Positions 12,001 to 20,233 are shown, numbered from the stretch's first letter. The stretch is DNA of 64,000 nucleotides from Microcoleus vaginatus HSN003 (GCF_022701255.1 NZ_CP031705.1:2555501-2619500), one strand, 5' to 3'. Notes: generated from the sequence alone by a model not told the origin. Numbers and translations: made by a program.

Positions 12001-14387
12001 ACGACAAAACCCGCAGGTGGCAGCAAATCTCCCGGCGCAGTAAACTGTTTTTGCTGCCGGTAAATCTTCCCCAACTGGCGGAGCACTTTCACAATTTCCC
12101 AAGGCATCGGCACAATCCTGCCCAGACGCTGTTTTCTTTCCCTCGCCCGCTGCTGGATTGCGACTGTAAACCTTGATAACTCCTCAAATTTATCAGCACT
12201 TCGCTGCCAAATATGGTAGCGCCGCACAGTCAATTTTTTCGGCGCTTGAAAAGACAAAATTTCCCCGGTTTCTAACTCAGCTTGCAGAGAAACGTGCCAT
12301 TCGCCCGGAGGCAAATCGACAAGGGCCTCAAAACCGCTTTCCGAACTGTTAACCCAGTCGGGAAACACTTCGCCGACATCTTTTCGCCGCAAACCGTAGG
12401 CGCATTCTACAGAAGTATCGCCACACAACAAGCTTAATTTAGCAATTTTGCGATCGTGGTGGCAGCACCAACCTGCAAACAAAATTTGACCCTGACGCTG
12501 TTCCCACAGCACCGGTACATCTAACGATGCTTGAATCGTTGAAACTAACAACGGATAAGCTGCCAAAAGATGCCATTTACCTTGATCATCTTGCGCTTCC
12601 AGTAGCACTTCGTGCCGTCCGGCAGGCGCTTCCAATTGAATTGTAAAACCTGATTTCTTCGCAGCCGGAATATTAGAGTGTGCTAGCGCTATATCACTTC
12701 TATCTATGCCGTAAACGCCTGCGAAACTCTGGTCTTTAATTCTGGCCCGGACTGCTGTAGTCTCTCTTTTTTTGTGAAAAACCCAGCCCACAATTAGCAG
12801 GTGGGAATCGGAAACTTGCCAAGTAGTGGGTTGGTCTAACGAAAAAATAAATTTAGGGAACAAGTCGCGGATTTTGCGCTGAACTTCCCACAATTTTTCT
12901 CTCACTTGCCACCATCTAGAAGACTTGATTGTAGCAAGTTCTGCCCGAAAAATTTCATTTTCCTGGCGGGCTTGTTCTAAATTTTCCTGAGTATCCTTTA
13001 ATTTTTCCTGAGTTTGACTTTGGGCTGTTTCTAACTGAAGTAACTCAGCTAACTTTTGCTGCAATACAAATTCTGTTTCTTCAAATTGTACCTGAGTTTG
13101 CCCTAATTCGGCTTCTAATTCTAATACTTTCGCTAAAGCTTCTTGAAATTGCGATTCTTTGCCTGCAAGCTGTACCTGAGTTTGTCCTAATTCTGTTTCT
13201 AATCCCAGGAGTTTCGCTAACGCTTCTTGAAAATTTGATTCTTTACCTGCAAGCTGTACCTGAGTTTGCCCTAATTCTGCTTCTAATTCTAATACTTTTT
13301 TTAAAGCTTCTTGAAATTGTGATTCTTTGCCTGCAAGCTGTACCTGAGTTTGTCCTAATTCTGTTTCTAATCCGAGGAGTTTTGCTAAAGCTTCTTGAAA
13401 ATTTGATTCTTTACCTGCAAGCTGTACTTGAGTTGCTCCTAATTCTGTTTCCAAGCCCAACACTTTCGCCTGGGCCTCGTGAAATTGTTCTTGCCACTGT
13501 TTGAGTTCGGAAGACCTAGTTTTTTGCTGTTTTTCCAGCAAGCGGATTTTTAGCCAATCTTCAAATGGCCAGACTGGAGAGGCTGGGAAATGAATAGCTT
13601 GATCGATCGCATCTTTCGATTCGCTGCTCAGATTGCCAGCTTGGGTTTCCAAAAGTTCATATAGTTCTAATGCTTCGGGAAAATATTTTTCTATTAAACT
13701 TGGTCTGTGACTTTTGACACTATCATTGACTAATAAAGATTCTTCAAAATTGTCGCCCGGTATCGCACCTAAGTTAACGTTAAATTTTTCGTTGACTCGA
13801 TCGAGGAAAAGTTCAGGAGTGTTCCCGATGGGGTAAACGTTGGCTAGCAGACAGCGATGAGGAAAACGTTCGTAAAGTTCTAAAACTTTTTGATTGTAGT
13901 GAATCCACATTTTTACTGCCATTTCGGGATTTTGCAGCAAGCTGACATCGGTTCCCCGGCGGTAAAGGGAATCGACTACTTCCCAGGGCGATCGATAAAC
14001 ACAGATAAAATTAGCTTCGGGGAGTAAATTCAGCCAAAAATCCCAAAAAAGAGCTGTTCGGGGGTCTTTCCAACCCCAATGCTTGTGAGTTTGTTGATTT
14101 TGCTCGATCGCGCGTTTGGCGATTTCCACGTATTCCGCTGCTACCGGAATCGTTTTTTCAAACGTACATCCGAGTTCATCAATACCCTGCGATCGCAAAA
14201 CACTTTTGTGCAACTCCACAAAATCAACATTCTCGAAATGACCTTTCACATTTCCGTCAGCCGGGCCCACTAACTTTTTGCCAATATCAACCCCGACTTT
14301 CTGAAACAAAGAAGCTGTTAAAGACGTACCGGAACGGTGCATTCCGGTAACAATAAAAACCGACGGTTTGCTGTCATTTGTACTCAC
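9024..14387 (-). CDS. Giant sulfotransferase-coiled coil-GT2-GT2-GT4 protein
   Basis: The 1787-aa product joins several enzymes. Residues 1-270 form a sulfotransferase-family domain with a P-loop-like PAPS site (IVTGMHRSGTSLTA) and a KDPRT motif. About 280-485 is a coiled coil built from 28-residue repeats, ending in SSRWWQVREKLW. About 520-745 holds two beta-rich modules with GW...R-x-D...SGF features. GT2 number 1 starts near 832 (ISVVMPVYNP, LFLDNDDEL), GT2 number 2 near 1092 (VTVIIPTKNQ, LFLNNDTEV), and a GT4 domain near 1404 (VLMCSNSLDFTGAPLHQYEI; FVCTSRVESFPRVILEAMAC). It likely builds several linkages of a glycan and may sulfate it; this combination of activities is inference. It lies between two methyltransferase genes. 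A dispersed repeat is translated in the linker near residue 1370. Confidence 0.9.
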   Translation of the reverse strand: MSTNDSKPSVFIVTGMHRSGTSLTASLFQKVGVDIGKKLVGPADGNVKGHFENVDFVELHKSVLRSQGIDELGCTFEKTIPVAAEYVEIAKRAIEQNQQTHKHWGWKDPRTALFWDFWLNLLPEANFICVYRSPWEVVDSLYRRGTDVSLLQNPEMAVKMWIHYNQKVLELYERFPHRCLLANVYPIGNTPELFLDRVNEKFNVNLGAIPGDNFEESLLVNDSVKSHRPSLIEKYFPEALELYELLETQAGNLSSESKDAIDQAIHFPASPVWPFEDWLKIRLLEKQQKTRSSELKQWQEQFHEAQAKVLGLETELGATQVQLAGKESNFQEALAKLLGLETELGQTQVQLAGKESQFQEALKKVLELEAELGQTQVQLAGKESNFQEALAKLLGLETELGQTQVQLAGKESQFQEALAKVLELEAELGQTQVQFEETEFVLQQKLAELLQLETAQSQTQEKLKDTQENLEQARQENEIFRAELATIKSSRWWQVREKLWEVQRKIRDLFPKFIFSLDQPTTWQVSDSHLLIVGWVFHKKRETTAVRARIKDQSFAGVYGIDRSDIALAHSNIPAAKKSGFTIQLEAPAGRHEVLLEAQDDQGKWHLLAAYPLLVSTIQASLDVPVLWEQRQGQILFAGWCCHHDRKIAKLSLLCGDTSVECAYGLRRKDVGEVFPDWVNSSESGFEALVDLPPGEWHVSLQAELETGEILSFQAPKKLTVRRYHIWQRSADKFEELSRFTVAIQQRARERKQRLGRIVPMPWEIVKVLRQLGKIYRQQKQFTAPGDLLPPAGFVVPKPIDRYDAWLEVNQWNDRARDYLISRLKSCGEPLPKISVVMPVYNPQIDFLKSAIDSVINQVYFNWELCIADDCSTDVTVADTLKNWVQKDDRIRITFRTENGNISAATNSAAALATGDIILFLDNDDELTPDALGEVALYFASHPDTDFLYSDDDKIDTKGRRFAPQFKPEWSPELLLSYMYLGHLCAVRRHIFEQIGGLRIGLEGSQDYDFALRATEISRHVAHLPLVLYHWRTAPGSTAISGAAKPASFAAGQKAIQDALNRRQINGNVAQHAWATKENLGIFSQDFPDNGPSVTVIIPTKNQLQLLKACLDSLETTTYKNYQVAVIDNESDDPKTLEYLKQLTCQVLHIKNPGGKFSFAAINNRAAEQVDSEYVLFLNNDTEVINPRWLSQMVGYAQIPGVGAVGARLLYPDGRIQHAGVIHGLHHGLAGHAFKLMNSDNRGYLSQAMVTRNYSAVTAACTITPRQLFLELGGFDEENFAVAYNDADYGYRLLERGYRCVYCPDAELLHKEGTSRGFTDNPQEVAAFRRKYAGKNDSFYSPHLSLEDEYFHIQPRRVFMKEEGSSATNTVQDVTDIDVTDVRNKEELELAECGLLSVANSSIHPIKVLMCSNSLDFTGAPLHQYEIAVKLAAEGVIKPIVLCTTEGPLRQAYEQQGIEVIVRDNPLEHIYQRDAYDQAIRSFSTEIASLKVDTIYANTLENFFVVDAAREIGIPVVWNVHESEPWQTYFNRFGSEIASRALECFRFPYKVIFVADATRDRYLSLNSHHNFTVIHNGLDLSKLENSEDSELARKSLGVAAEDVVILLLGTVCERKGQQDLVKALSVLPDKWHNKIRCFIVGDRPSIYSNKLAELVEELPEELRQRVTVVPETGETGKYYKAADVFVCTSRVESFPRVILEAMACDLPIITTPVFGIREQVRPGINGLFYTPDRPEELAASLHTLLDDKSLRQRLAENAKYVLESLNTFAEMTQTYGQIFREAYFTKK
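10264..10306. repeat. Dispersed ~40-bp repeat, copy inside the giant glycosyltransferase gene
   Basis: This copy shares TCGTTGCCGAACTTCCTTC and a preceding TACA(G/T)TG and GTTACATC with copies at 35543-35583 (same strand) and 62361-62402 (opposite strand). Here it is translated, giving the linker EGSSATNTVQDVTD between the second GT2 and the GT4 domain. Confidence 0.8.
13083..13445. repeat. 84-bp in-frame tandem repeats (coiled-coil coding)
   Basis: The segment reading CTGTACCTGAGTTTG (plus strand) recurs at about 13086, 13167, 13251, 13335 and 13419, roughly 84 bp apart. Each unit encodes 28 residues (four heptads) of the LGLETELGQTQVQLAGKES type. Two unit types alternate (LGLETEL and LELEAEL), giving a higher-order period of 168 bp. 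The near identity of units points to recent unequal exchange. Confidence 0.9.
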
Positions 14388-14429
14388 AATTTATCTCCCT
14401 CACCCTAATTCCCACACCAAATTTACTCG

Positions 14430-15929
14430 CTACTCTCCCGCTAAGCCCAGGGAGCGCCTGACTTGAAACCACGCGCTTCTGATCTTCCAGAACTTGCTGC
14501 TTTCCATTGCTAAAACTCGGCACTTCGCTTGCTCTACTTCTTCCTTGAGATTAATTAGTTGATTTTCCGTTTTCTCCAACTGCATTTGCACCGATAATAA
14601 GTGATTTTGAGTTTGCTCCAATTGTGTTTGAGCTAAAACTAATTCAGTTTGAGTTTCTTCCAACTTTGTTTCAGTAATCATTAACTTACTTTGCTTTTGC
14701 TCGCTTTCTATCCTAGCCGACTCTAACTGAGTCTCTAGTAATTTAAGTTTTGTCTGGGTAGACCCCAACAAAGACTGCGATTGCCTTTGGTTAACCAGCG
14801 ATTTAACAGTGCAAGTTTCCAGAATCCATTCCAAACCATAGTTATTGATTGCTTTGACTATTAACACCTCCTGCAGCCCCACCGTGTTTTTTGGTAAATA
14901 ACACCTCCAACCCGACTGCAAAGCCCCATCATTGTCAAAATATCCAGCCACATCAGGGCGATTGTAAAAAGGCTCGCACTTCTCTACAACCTCGCCGTTT
15001 ACCAGCACTTGCAGCTCGTTAACTCGACCCTCGAAATTCACATCAGCCACCCATCCTTCCAGATACAAATTCTCCTTATTCGTAAAAGCAGCAACATCAA
15101 TATATCCTTCGGGATGATGATGGAATTTCAACTCCGAAAAATCTCTAACTAACTCATTTGTTACAACATACAAATCCTGAAATCTGCATATACCTTTTTT
15201 GATGCGGTGAACAAAAGCTTTGCCTCCGCTAATTTTCTCGACACATTCTCTCACAAACTTTTCACTTACATAAGTTGTGCCGTATTCCTCCTTATCTAAA
15301 GATTGACTTTCGCTTTGAGGGCTAAACAAAATACCATTAGCCGGCATTTCTGTATTGGCTGCCCGCAAACACTCATCGTGAACGCTGAACATCAAAATGC
15401 CGTTAGGAGTCAACAAATCGTACAAATTGTGCAACCAGCTTGTAAAAGTTTTTTCCGGCATATGGCTGAAAAAGGAATTAGCCAGAATGCAGTCAAACTT
15501 GCGGTCAATTAAATAATTTTCTGGGTTTCCAGTTGAGACAATACCGTTGACGCCCAGGTATTCAGTTTGAAACTTAATCGCGTTAGCATAAATATCAGAA
15601 ACCCAAATTTGTTCCGGCGACATTTCCTGAATCAAAAACCGGGTAAATCGACCGTAACCGCAGGCAAAATCTAGAAAAGAGGGGACCTTTTCAAAACTGC
15701 CAAAATGCCATTCCACAACTTGTTTAACCGTATCCAAGATGCGACGCCCGATCGAATAATAGCGCACCAAAGCCCGATCGCGATCGTCTTTGACGTTCTT
15801 CAAGCTGAACAAATACATTTCATCGTCTTCGCAGATATTCAGTTTAAAATTTTCAGGAAACTTAGCTTGATCTTGAATAAATGCTTTAATTACAGGATTT
15901 TCGACTAAATCTAAATTGATATCACTCAT
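14430..15929 (-). CDS. SAM methyltransferase with C-terminal coiled coil
   Basis: This 499-aa protein has a class I methyltransferase domain at about residues 65-200 (FLDFACGYGRFTRFL near 88; IWVSDIYANAIKF; ILANSFFSHMPE). A beta-rich module follows at about 285-385 (GWVADVNFEGRVNELQVLVN; NRPDVAGYF; SGW). About 388-478 is a coiled coil rich in TQTxLExTQ heptads. The end is an amphipathic Trp/Arg tail (SSKFWKIRSAWFQVRRSLG) much like the one in the giant glycosyltransferase. It starts 15 nt after the ABC ATPase gene and lies upstream of the giant gene. The order of parts recalls WbdD, the chain-capping methyltransferase/kinase of ABC-dependent O-antigen systems, but I see no kinase domain. A capping role is inference. 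Confidence 0.88.
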   Translation of the reverse strand: MSDINLDLVENPVIKAFIQDQAKFPENFKLNICEDDEMYLFSLKNVKDDRDRALVRYYSIGRRILDTVKQVVEWHFGSFEKVPSFLDFACGYGRFTRFLIQEMSPEQIWVSDIYANAIKFQTEYLGVNGIVSTGNPENYLIDRKFDCILANSFFSHMPEKTFTSWLHNLYDLLTPNGILMFSVHDECLRAANTEMPANGILFSPQSESQSLDKEEYGTTYVSEKFVRECVEKISGGKAFVHRIKKGICRFQDLYVVTNELVRDFSELKFHHHPEGYIDVAAFTNKENLYLEGWVADVNFEGRVNELQVLVNGEVVEKCEPFYNRPDVAGYFDNDGALQSGWRCYLPKNTVGLQEVLIVKAINNYGLEWILETCTVKSLVNQRQSQSLLGSTQTKLKLLETQLESARIESEQKQSKLMITETKLEETQTELVLAQTQLEQTQNHLLSVQMQLEKTENQLINLKEEVEQAKCRVLAMESSKFWKIRSAWFQVRRSLGLAGE

Positions 15930-15944
15930 TGTTTTTACAGAATT

Positions 15945-17357
15945 TTAGATAACCTCTGTTGACTGCTCTTTCACTAGAGGATCAGCATTAACAACAGTTA
16001 AACACGGTTCGATCAGCAAGTCAACGATGCCGTTACCGCAGGACTCTGTACAAGACTGAACTCTAAACATCGCCACATCAACGCAGCGATCCAGATAAGT
16101 TAAATCTCCATCAACCGTTCCCACAACCCCAGCATTCAGAAAATAAACCCCGGGATTCAGCAAACATTTAAACTGAAACTTAACTACAATTGTCGTTCCT
16201 GCTTCCACATACCTAACTGACTGACTAGAAGCCTTCAAAGAAGCACCCGCCAACTCAAAACCGCTAATCGTTTTAATCAACATTCCAAACCTAACCTTGG
16301 AAGTTGACCTCGAAAAAGTGACAGAGTAAGTATAAATATAATCTTGACGGCCGAGCAAGTGATTTACCACATTTCCCTTCAGCGTCTCGATGTGGGGGTT
16401 GATAATTTCCGCTCCGCGAGACGGATACCTTACCGTATTCGAGGGTATCATCCCCGGATCGTAAAATTCATCGTAATATTCCTTGGGTTTAGAGAGATGT
16501 TGCTCCGGTTTAACTTCCCTCTTTGTGCTTTCTAAATTAGCATCCTGAAGGTGGTCTTGACTTTCCTGTTTTGTCAGTTGGTTCAGAGCTCGAATATCTG
16601 ACTTCAACCCCAGAACCTGATCCGGATCGGCATAAATCAGCTTTTGATACTTAGAAATTACCACCTTCGGCGTGTGAGCGAGCAGCAATTCACCGCTATC
16701 CATTAAAATCGCCGAGGTACAAAGTTGCACCACAGAAGTAGCAGCGTGAGAAACAAATAAAATCGTTCCGCCACCTTCCTGAATGCTTTGCAAGCGGGCA
16801 AAACACTTGCGTTGAAAAGCTTCGTCGCCCACCGAAAGCGCCTCGTCAACCACCAAAATATCTGGCTCGACGCTAGTCGCAACGGCAAAAGCTAGCCTGA
16901 CAAACATACCGCTAGAATAAGTTTTGACTGGCTGTTCGATGAAATCGCCAATATCAGCAAAAGCAGCTATATCGTCAAATTTTTCTTCAGTTTGTTTTTG
17001 ATTGAATCCCAGTAACTGAGCGTTAAAAAACACATTTTGTCGCCCGGTAAATTCCGGGTTAAACCCGCTTCCGAGTTCCAACAAAGCGGAGACTCGCCCT
17101 TTAACATCCACGCTTCCTGCGGTTGGAGTCAGCGTCCCTACAATTATTTGCAGGAGAGTGCTTTTTCCCGAACCGTTGCGACCGACGATTCCCAGAGTTT
17201 GTCCTTGAGGAATTTCCAGATTGATGTCGTGTAGGGCCCAAAATTCGTCAGCCAGTTTTTTGCTGGGGTAAATAATTTCCTTTAAGCGGTCTCCAGGATG
17301 ATCGTACCGCTTAAAGCATTTGGAAACATTTTTTAGTGAAATTACATTTTCTGTCAT
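15945..17357 (-). CDS. Polysaccharide ABC transporter ATP-binding protein (Wzt-like) with C-terminal domain
   Basis: This is a 470-aa ATPase of the ABC-2 glycan export type. It has Walker A GIVGRNGSGKST near 57-68, signature YSSGMFVRLAFAVA near 140, Walker B DILVVDEAL and the H-loop LFVSHAA. About 250-290 is a polar linker. About 300-450 is an all-beta region (VTFSRSTSKVRFGMLIKTIS; FQFKCLLNPGVYFLNAGV), as expected for the Wzt C-terminal cargo-binding domain. In characterised relatives that domain recognises the modified non-reducing end of the glycan. The membrane partner is encoded just upstream at 17492-18352. A gap of 134 bp filled by a tandem repeat separates the two. Confidence 0.93.
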   Translation of the reverse strand: MTENVISLKNVSKCFKRYDHPGDRLKEIIYPSKKLADEFWALHDINLEIPQGQTLGIVGRNGSGKSTLLQIIVGTLTPTAGSVDVKGRVSALLELGSGFNPEFTGRQNVFFNAQLLGFNQKQTEEKFDDIAAFADIGDFIEQPVKTYSSGMFVRLAFAVATSVEPDILVVDEALSVGDEAFQRKCFARLQSIQEGGGTILFVSHAATSVVQLCTSAILMDSGELLLAHTPKVVISKYQKLIYADPDQVLGLKSDIRALNQLTKQESQDHLQDANLESTKREVKPEQHLSKPKEYYDEFYDPGMIPSNTVRYPSRGAEIINPHIETLKGNVVNHLLGRQDYIYTYSVTFSRSTSKVRFGMLIKTISGFELAGASLKASSQSVRYVEAGTTIVVKFQFKCLLNPGVYFLNAGVVGTVDGDLTYLDRCVDVAMFRVQSCTESCGNGIVDLLIEPCLTVVNADPLVKEQSTEVI

Positions 17358-17368
17358 TGGCGGCAGTC

Positions 17369-17500
17369 AATCGATTTTAGATTTTAGATTTTAGATTTTA
17401 GATTGACTTGAAATCTCAAACATATTTACAGCACAATCGATTTTAGATTTTAGATTTTAGATTTTAGATTGACTGTATATCTCAAACAAATTTACAGCAC
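17369..17500. repeat. 66-bp tandem direct repeat with ATTTTAG heptamers
   Basis: Copies at 17369-17434 and 17435-17500 have the same length and differ at only about four positions. Each contains AATCG, four ATTTTAG heptamers, ATTGACT, ATCTCAAAC and TTTACAGCAC. The second copy includes the final nine bases of the ABC permease gene (stop at 17492-17494), so the first copy carries a duplicate of that gene end. The repeat fills most of the permease-ATPase spacer. Confidence 0.9.
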
Positions 17501-18352
17501 GTCAGCAAAAGCGGGACGCAAACGCCGGTAAACCGCCAAACCTCCACAAAATATAGCTGCAGAGATTAGTGTGGCGACACCCCATTCGCCCCAATGCTTA
17601 ACTTCTCCAACCAGTATGAGGTCTCGATAAACCTCCGAGATGGCAGCCATTGGATTTAGCCAAAATACCCACCCTCGCCACTCTTGGGGGATGATTGATG
17701 CTGGGTAGACGATCGGCGTCAAATAAAACCAAAAATTTAGAATAACACCTAATGTCTGAGGAATGTCTCGCAAAAATACAGTCAAGCCGGCTGTCAAATA
17801 TCCCAAACCAGCAGTTATCAGCAACTGAGGCACCCACACCAACGGCAGTAAGCATAAAGTAGCGTTGAGCTTTTGCGACGATACTGCTACTATCACAATC
17901 AAAGCTGCTAAACCCAGAGAACTTTCAAGAAAAGCTGTAAAAATCGGCACTAAGGGCAGCAAACCGAGAGGAAATACCACTTTTTTCACTAAATTCGGCT
18001 GCCCCACCACCGATACTCCCGACTTGATCAAACCGCTGGTGAAGGCAGTCCAAGGCAGCAAACCTGCAAACAACCAGACTCCAAATGTAATGTCGCTGTT
18101 TTCTGGGAAGCCTGCAAGGCTGAGCTTTACCTTGAGGACGATCGAAAATACGTATGTGTAAATCACCAATTGCGATAGCTGATTCAGCAGCGGCCACAAA
18201 TTGCCCAGAATCGAGCCTTTGTATTGAGCTTCCAAGTCCCGGCGCACCAATGTTGCCAGCAGATTCAGCTTCGCCCACCGTTGGCTACTTGCCTGCCGCC
18301 GCCGGCCCAGCCTTCGGGCCTTTTGGGCAAATTCTTTCACAGTTCTCTGCAA
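17492..18352 (-). CDS. Polysaccharide ABC-2 transporter permease (Wzm-like)
   Basis: This 286-aa membrane protein has an N-terminal amphipathic segment, the family motif LLATLVRRDLEAQYKGSILG near residues 30-50, and about six membrane spans. LTPIVYPASIIPQEWRGWVF and PMAAISEVYRDLIL are the usual ABC-2 (O-antigen/teichoic acid export) C-terminal motifs. It pairs with the ATPase at 15945-17357 to move an undecaprenyl-linked glycan across the inner membrane. The listed start is TTG; a GTG four codons in is an alternative. It is the first gene of the minus-strand cluster. Confidence 0.92.
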   Translation of the reverse strand: MQRTVKEFAQKARRLGRRRQASSQRWAKLNLLATLVRRDLEAQYKGSILGNLWPLLNQLSQLVIYTYVFSIVLKVKLSLAGFPENSDITFGVWLFAGLLPWTAFTSGLIKSGVSVVGQPNLVKKVVFPLGLLPLVPIFTAFLESSLGLAALIVIVAVSSQKLNATLCLLPLVWVPQLLITAGLGYLTAGLTVFLRDIPQTLGVILNFWFYLTPIVYPASIIPQEWRGWVFWLNPMAAISEVYRDLILVGEVKHWGEWGVATLISAAIFCGGLAVYRRLRPAFADVL

Positions 18353-18521
18353 TTTTTTCGCCCTCGTTCACTACCTTCACACCTAAATCAACTCAAGCTA
18401 CAATTGTGCAGCTTTTGTTAAACCGCAATTATTCCACAGCCCCGCCGCTTTGATCAAGGATCTGCCACCCTAGCTTCGGCTTCTTCTTTCTTTGTTCTGT
18501 CGTCTTCCTTAGGAGGTTATT

Positions 18522-19061
18522 TTAGCCGATCGCCGATCGAACTGCCGAATCGATCGCTAGTTTTTGCTCGTCGTCGTAGCCCCACCGCTGGAAAAATTTT
18601 TCATACTTGCCGTTGGCACTCTGCAAACTTTCTAGCATTTGCAACGCTATAGTTTGACAGGCTGGCATTTGCAGCATTTGAATTAAATTGCGCGATCGCT
18701 CCTGCACTCTAGCAGAATCGGCCGCCATTTCCTGCTTTTGCTGGCGCGAATGATGCACAACCATTGCCGCCGACATCGCCAAATTTTTCACCAGCAGTTC
18801 TGCTACGATCTCAGGAGCCGAGCGCAGCGCCTCGACTACTCCGGGTGACGGGTGATCTGCCTCCTGTCGATCGTCCGTTAGATAGGTGACAAAAAACCCC
18901 CTAGCACCATTTTGTGTTTTCACCAAAGATGTAACAGCTTGCTGGATGTCGGCTTGTAAAAGCCGATCAGCCTCAATGAACGACAGTAAAGATTGAGTCA
19001 GCTCGATCGCCCCCTCAAAAGTTATGCTTTCCGATGCTAATAAAGAAGAGGGAATACTCAT
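18522..19061 (-). CDS. Conserved cyanobacterial hypothetical protein
   Basis: I do not recognise a named family. From the ATG at 19061 (MSIPSSLLASESITFEGAIE) the product has 179 aa and is mostly helical with no membrane segment. An upstream ATG at 19109 would add 16 hydrophobic residues ([13 protein letters not shown]), which I judge less likely. Features are an N-terminal helical region (LLSFIEADRLLQADIQQAVT), a GARGFFVTYLTDDR segment and a helical C-terminal half with QQKQEMAADSARVQERSRNL. It is divergent from ruvB with 74 bp between the starts, room for back-to-back promoters. Confidence 0.75.
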   Translation of the reverse strand: MSIPSSLLASESITFEGAIELTQSLLSFIEADRLLQADIQQAVTSLVKTQNGARGFFVTYLTDDRQEADHPSPGVVEALRSAPEIVAELLVKNLAMSAAMVVHHSRQQKQEMAADSARVQERSRNLIQMLQMPACQTIALQMLESLQSANGKYEKFFQRWGYDDEQKLAIDSAVRSAIG

Positions 19062-19135
19062 AACGAACTCAATAATTTTAAAGATTCTGCTAACAACAAT
19101 TGTAAACACTTCCCGCTGCCAGATCGCAAATAAAT

Positions 19136-20233
19136 ATGGCTATTATCTCCTCCAAACAACAGCCCCCCGACCCAAATCTACCCGAAGACATAGCCCCGGC
19201 CCGTCGCAAAAAAGTGGCAAAACCCGCGGCGGAATCGCTGCTAGAATCGCAAGAACTACCCGACGAAATCAACAGCAAACAAGACGACAAAATCCGACCC
19301 CAGCGGTTAGCTGAATACATCGGGCAAAAAGACTTGAGAGAAGTTTTGGCGATCGCAATTGCAGCCGCCAAATCTCGCGGCGAACCTATGGATCACCTGT
19401 TACTCTACGGGCCGCCAGGGTTGGGCAAAACCACAATGTCGCTAATTTTAGCAGCAGAAATGGAAGTTGAATGCAAAATCACCACCGCCCCTGCTTTAGA
19501 AAAACCGCGAGATATTGTCGGATTGCTGATCAACCTCAAAGCAGGCGACGTGCTGTTTATCGACGAAATTCACCGCTTATCTAAAGTTACAGAAGAAATT
19601 CTCTATCCGGCGATGGAAGACTGCCGCTTAGATATTACGATCGGTCAAGGCAAAAGCGCCAAAATCCGCAGCATTCCCCTCAAACCCTTTACCTTAGTAG
19701 GAGCAACCACAAAAGTCGGGTCGCTGACATCTCCATTGCGCGATCGCTTCGGCTTGATCCAAAGATTGCGCTACTACGAAATAGACGAACTCAGTCTAAT
19801 TGTCCAAAGAACCGCCCAAGTTCTCGACACTCAAATCACCCCAGAAGGAGCAGTAGAAATTGCCCGCCGAGCGCGTGGAACACCCCGGATAGCTAACCGC
19901 TTGCTGCGACGAGTTAGAGACTACAGCGAAGTCAAAAACTTAAAGCCAATTGATGCTGAAGTTGCCTCACTAGCCCTGGAATTATTCAACGTCGATCCGC
20001 TAGGTTTAGATTGGACAGATCGGCGAATTTTGACAGCAATGATTGAGAATTTTAACGGCGGTCCAGTGGGATTAGAAACCCTCGCAGCTTCTACAGGAGA
20101 AGACACTCAAACTATTGAGGATGTATACGAACCTTATTTAATGCAGATCGGATTTTTGCAGCGGACAAATCGCGGGAGAATGGTAACGGTTGCTGCTAGA
20201 AAACACTTGGGTTTTATCGAAGAGAAGGAGTAG
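19136..20233 (+). CDS. ruvB: Holliday junction branch-migration helicase RuvB
   Basis: The 365-aa AAA+ motor drives RuvA-bound Holliday junctions during recombinational repair. An N-terminal tail of about 55 residues precedes the family start [18 protein letters not shown]. Then come Walker [26 protein letters not shown], Walker [11 protein letters not shown], sensor 1 [20 protein letters not shown] and a C-terminal winged helix with RTNRGRMVT. The length is normal for cyanobacteria, which often carry the extra N-terminal tail. The Uma2 gene follows after 3 nt. ruvA and ruvC are not in the window. Confidence 0.97.
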   Translation: MAIISSKQQPPDPNLPEDIAPARRKKVAKPAAESLLESQELPDEINSKQDDKIRPQRLAEYIGQKDLREVLAIAIAAAKSRGEPMDHLLLYGPPGLGKTTMSLILAAEMEVECKITTAPALEKPRDIVGLLINLKAGDVLFIDEIHRLSKVTEEILYPAMEDCRLDITIGQGKSAKIRSIPLKPFTLVGATTKVGSLTSPLRDRFGLIQRLRYYEIDELSLIVQRTAQVLDTQITPEGAVEIARRARGTPRIANRLLRRVRDYSEVKNLKPIDAEVASLALELFNVDPLGLDWTDRRILTAMIENFNGGPVGLETLAASTGEDTQTIEDVYEPYLMQIGFLQRTNRGRMVTVAARKHLGFIEEKE

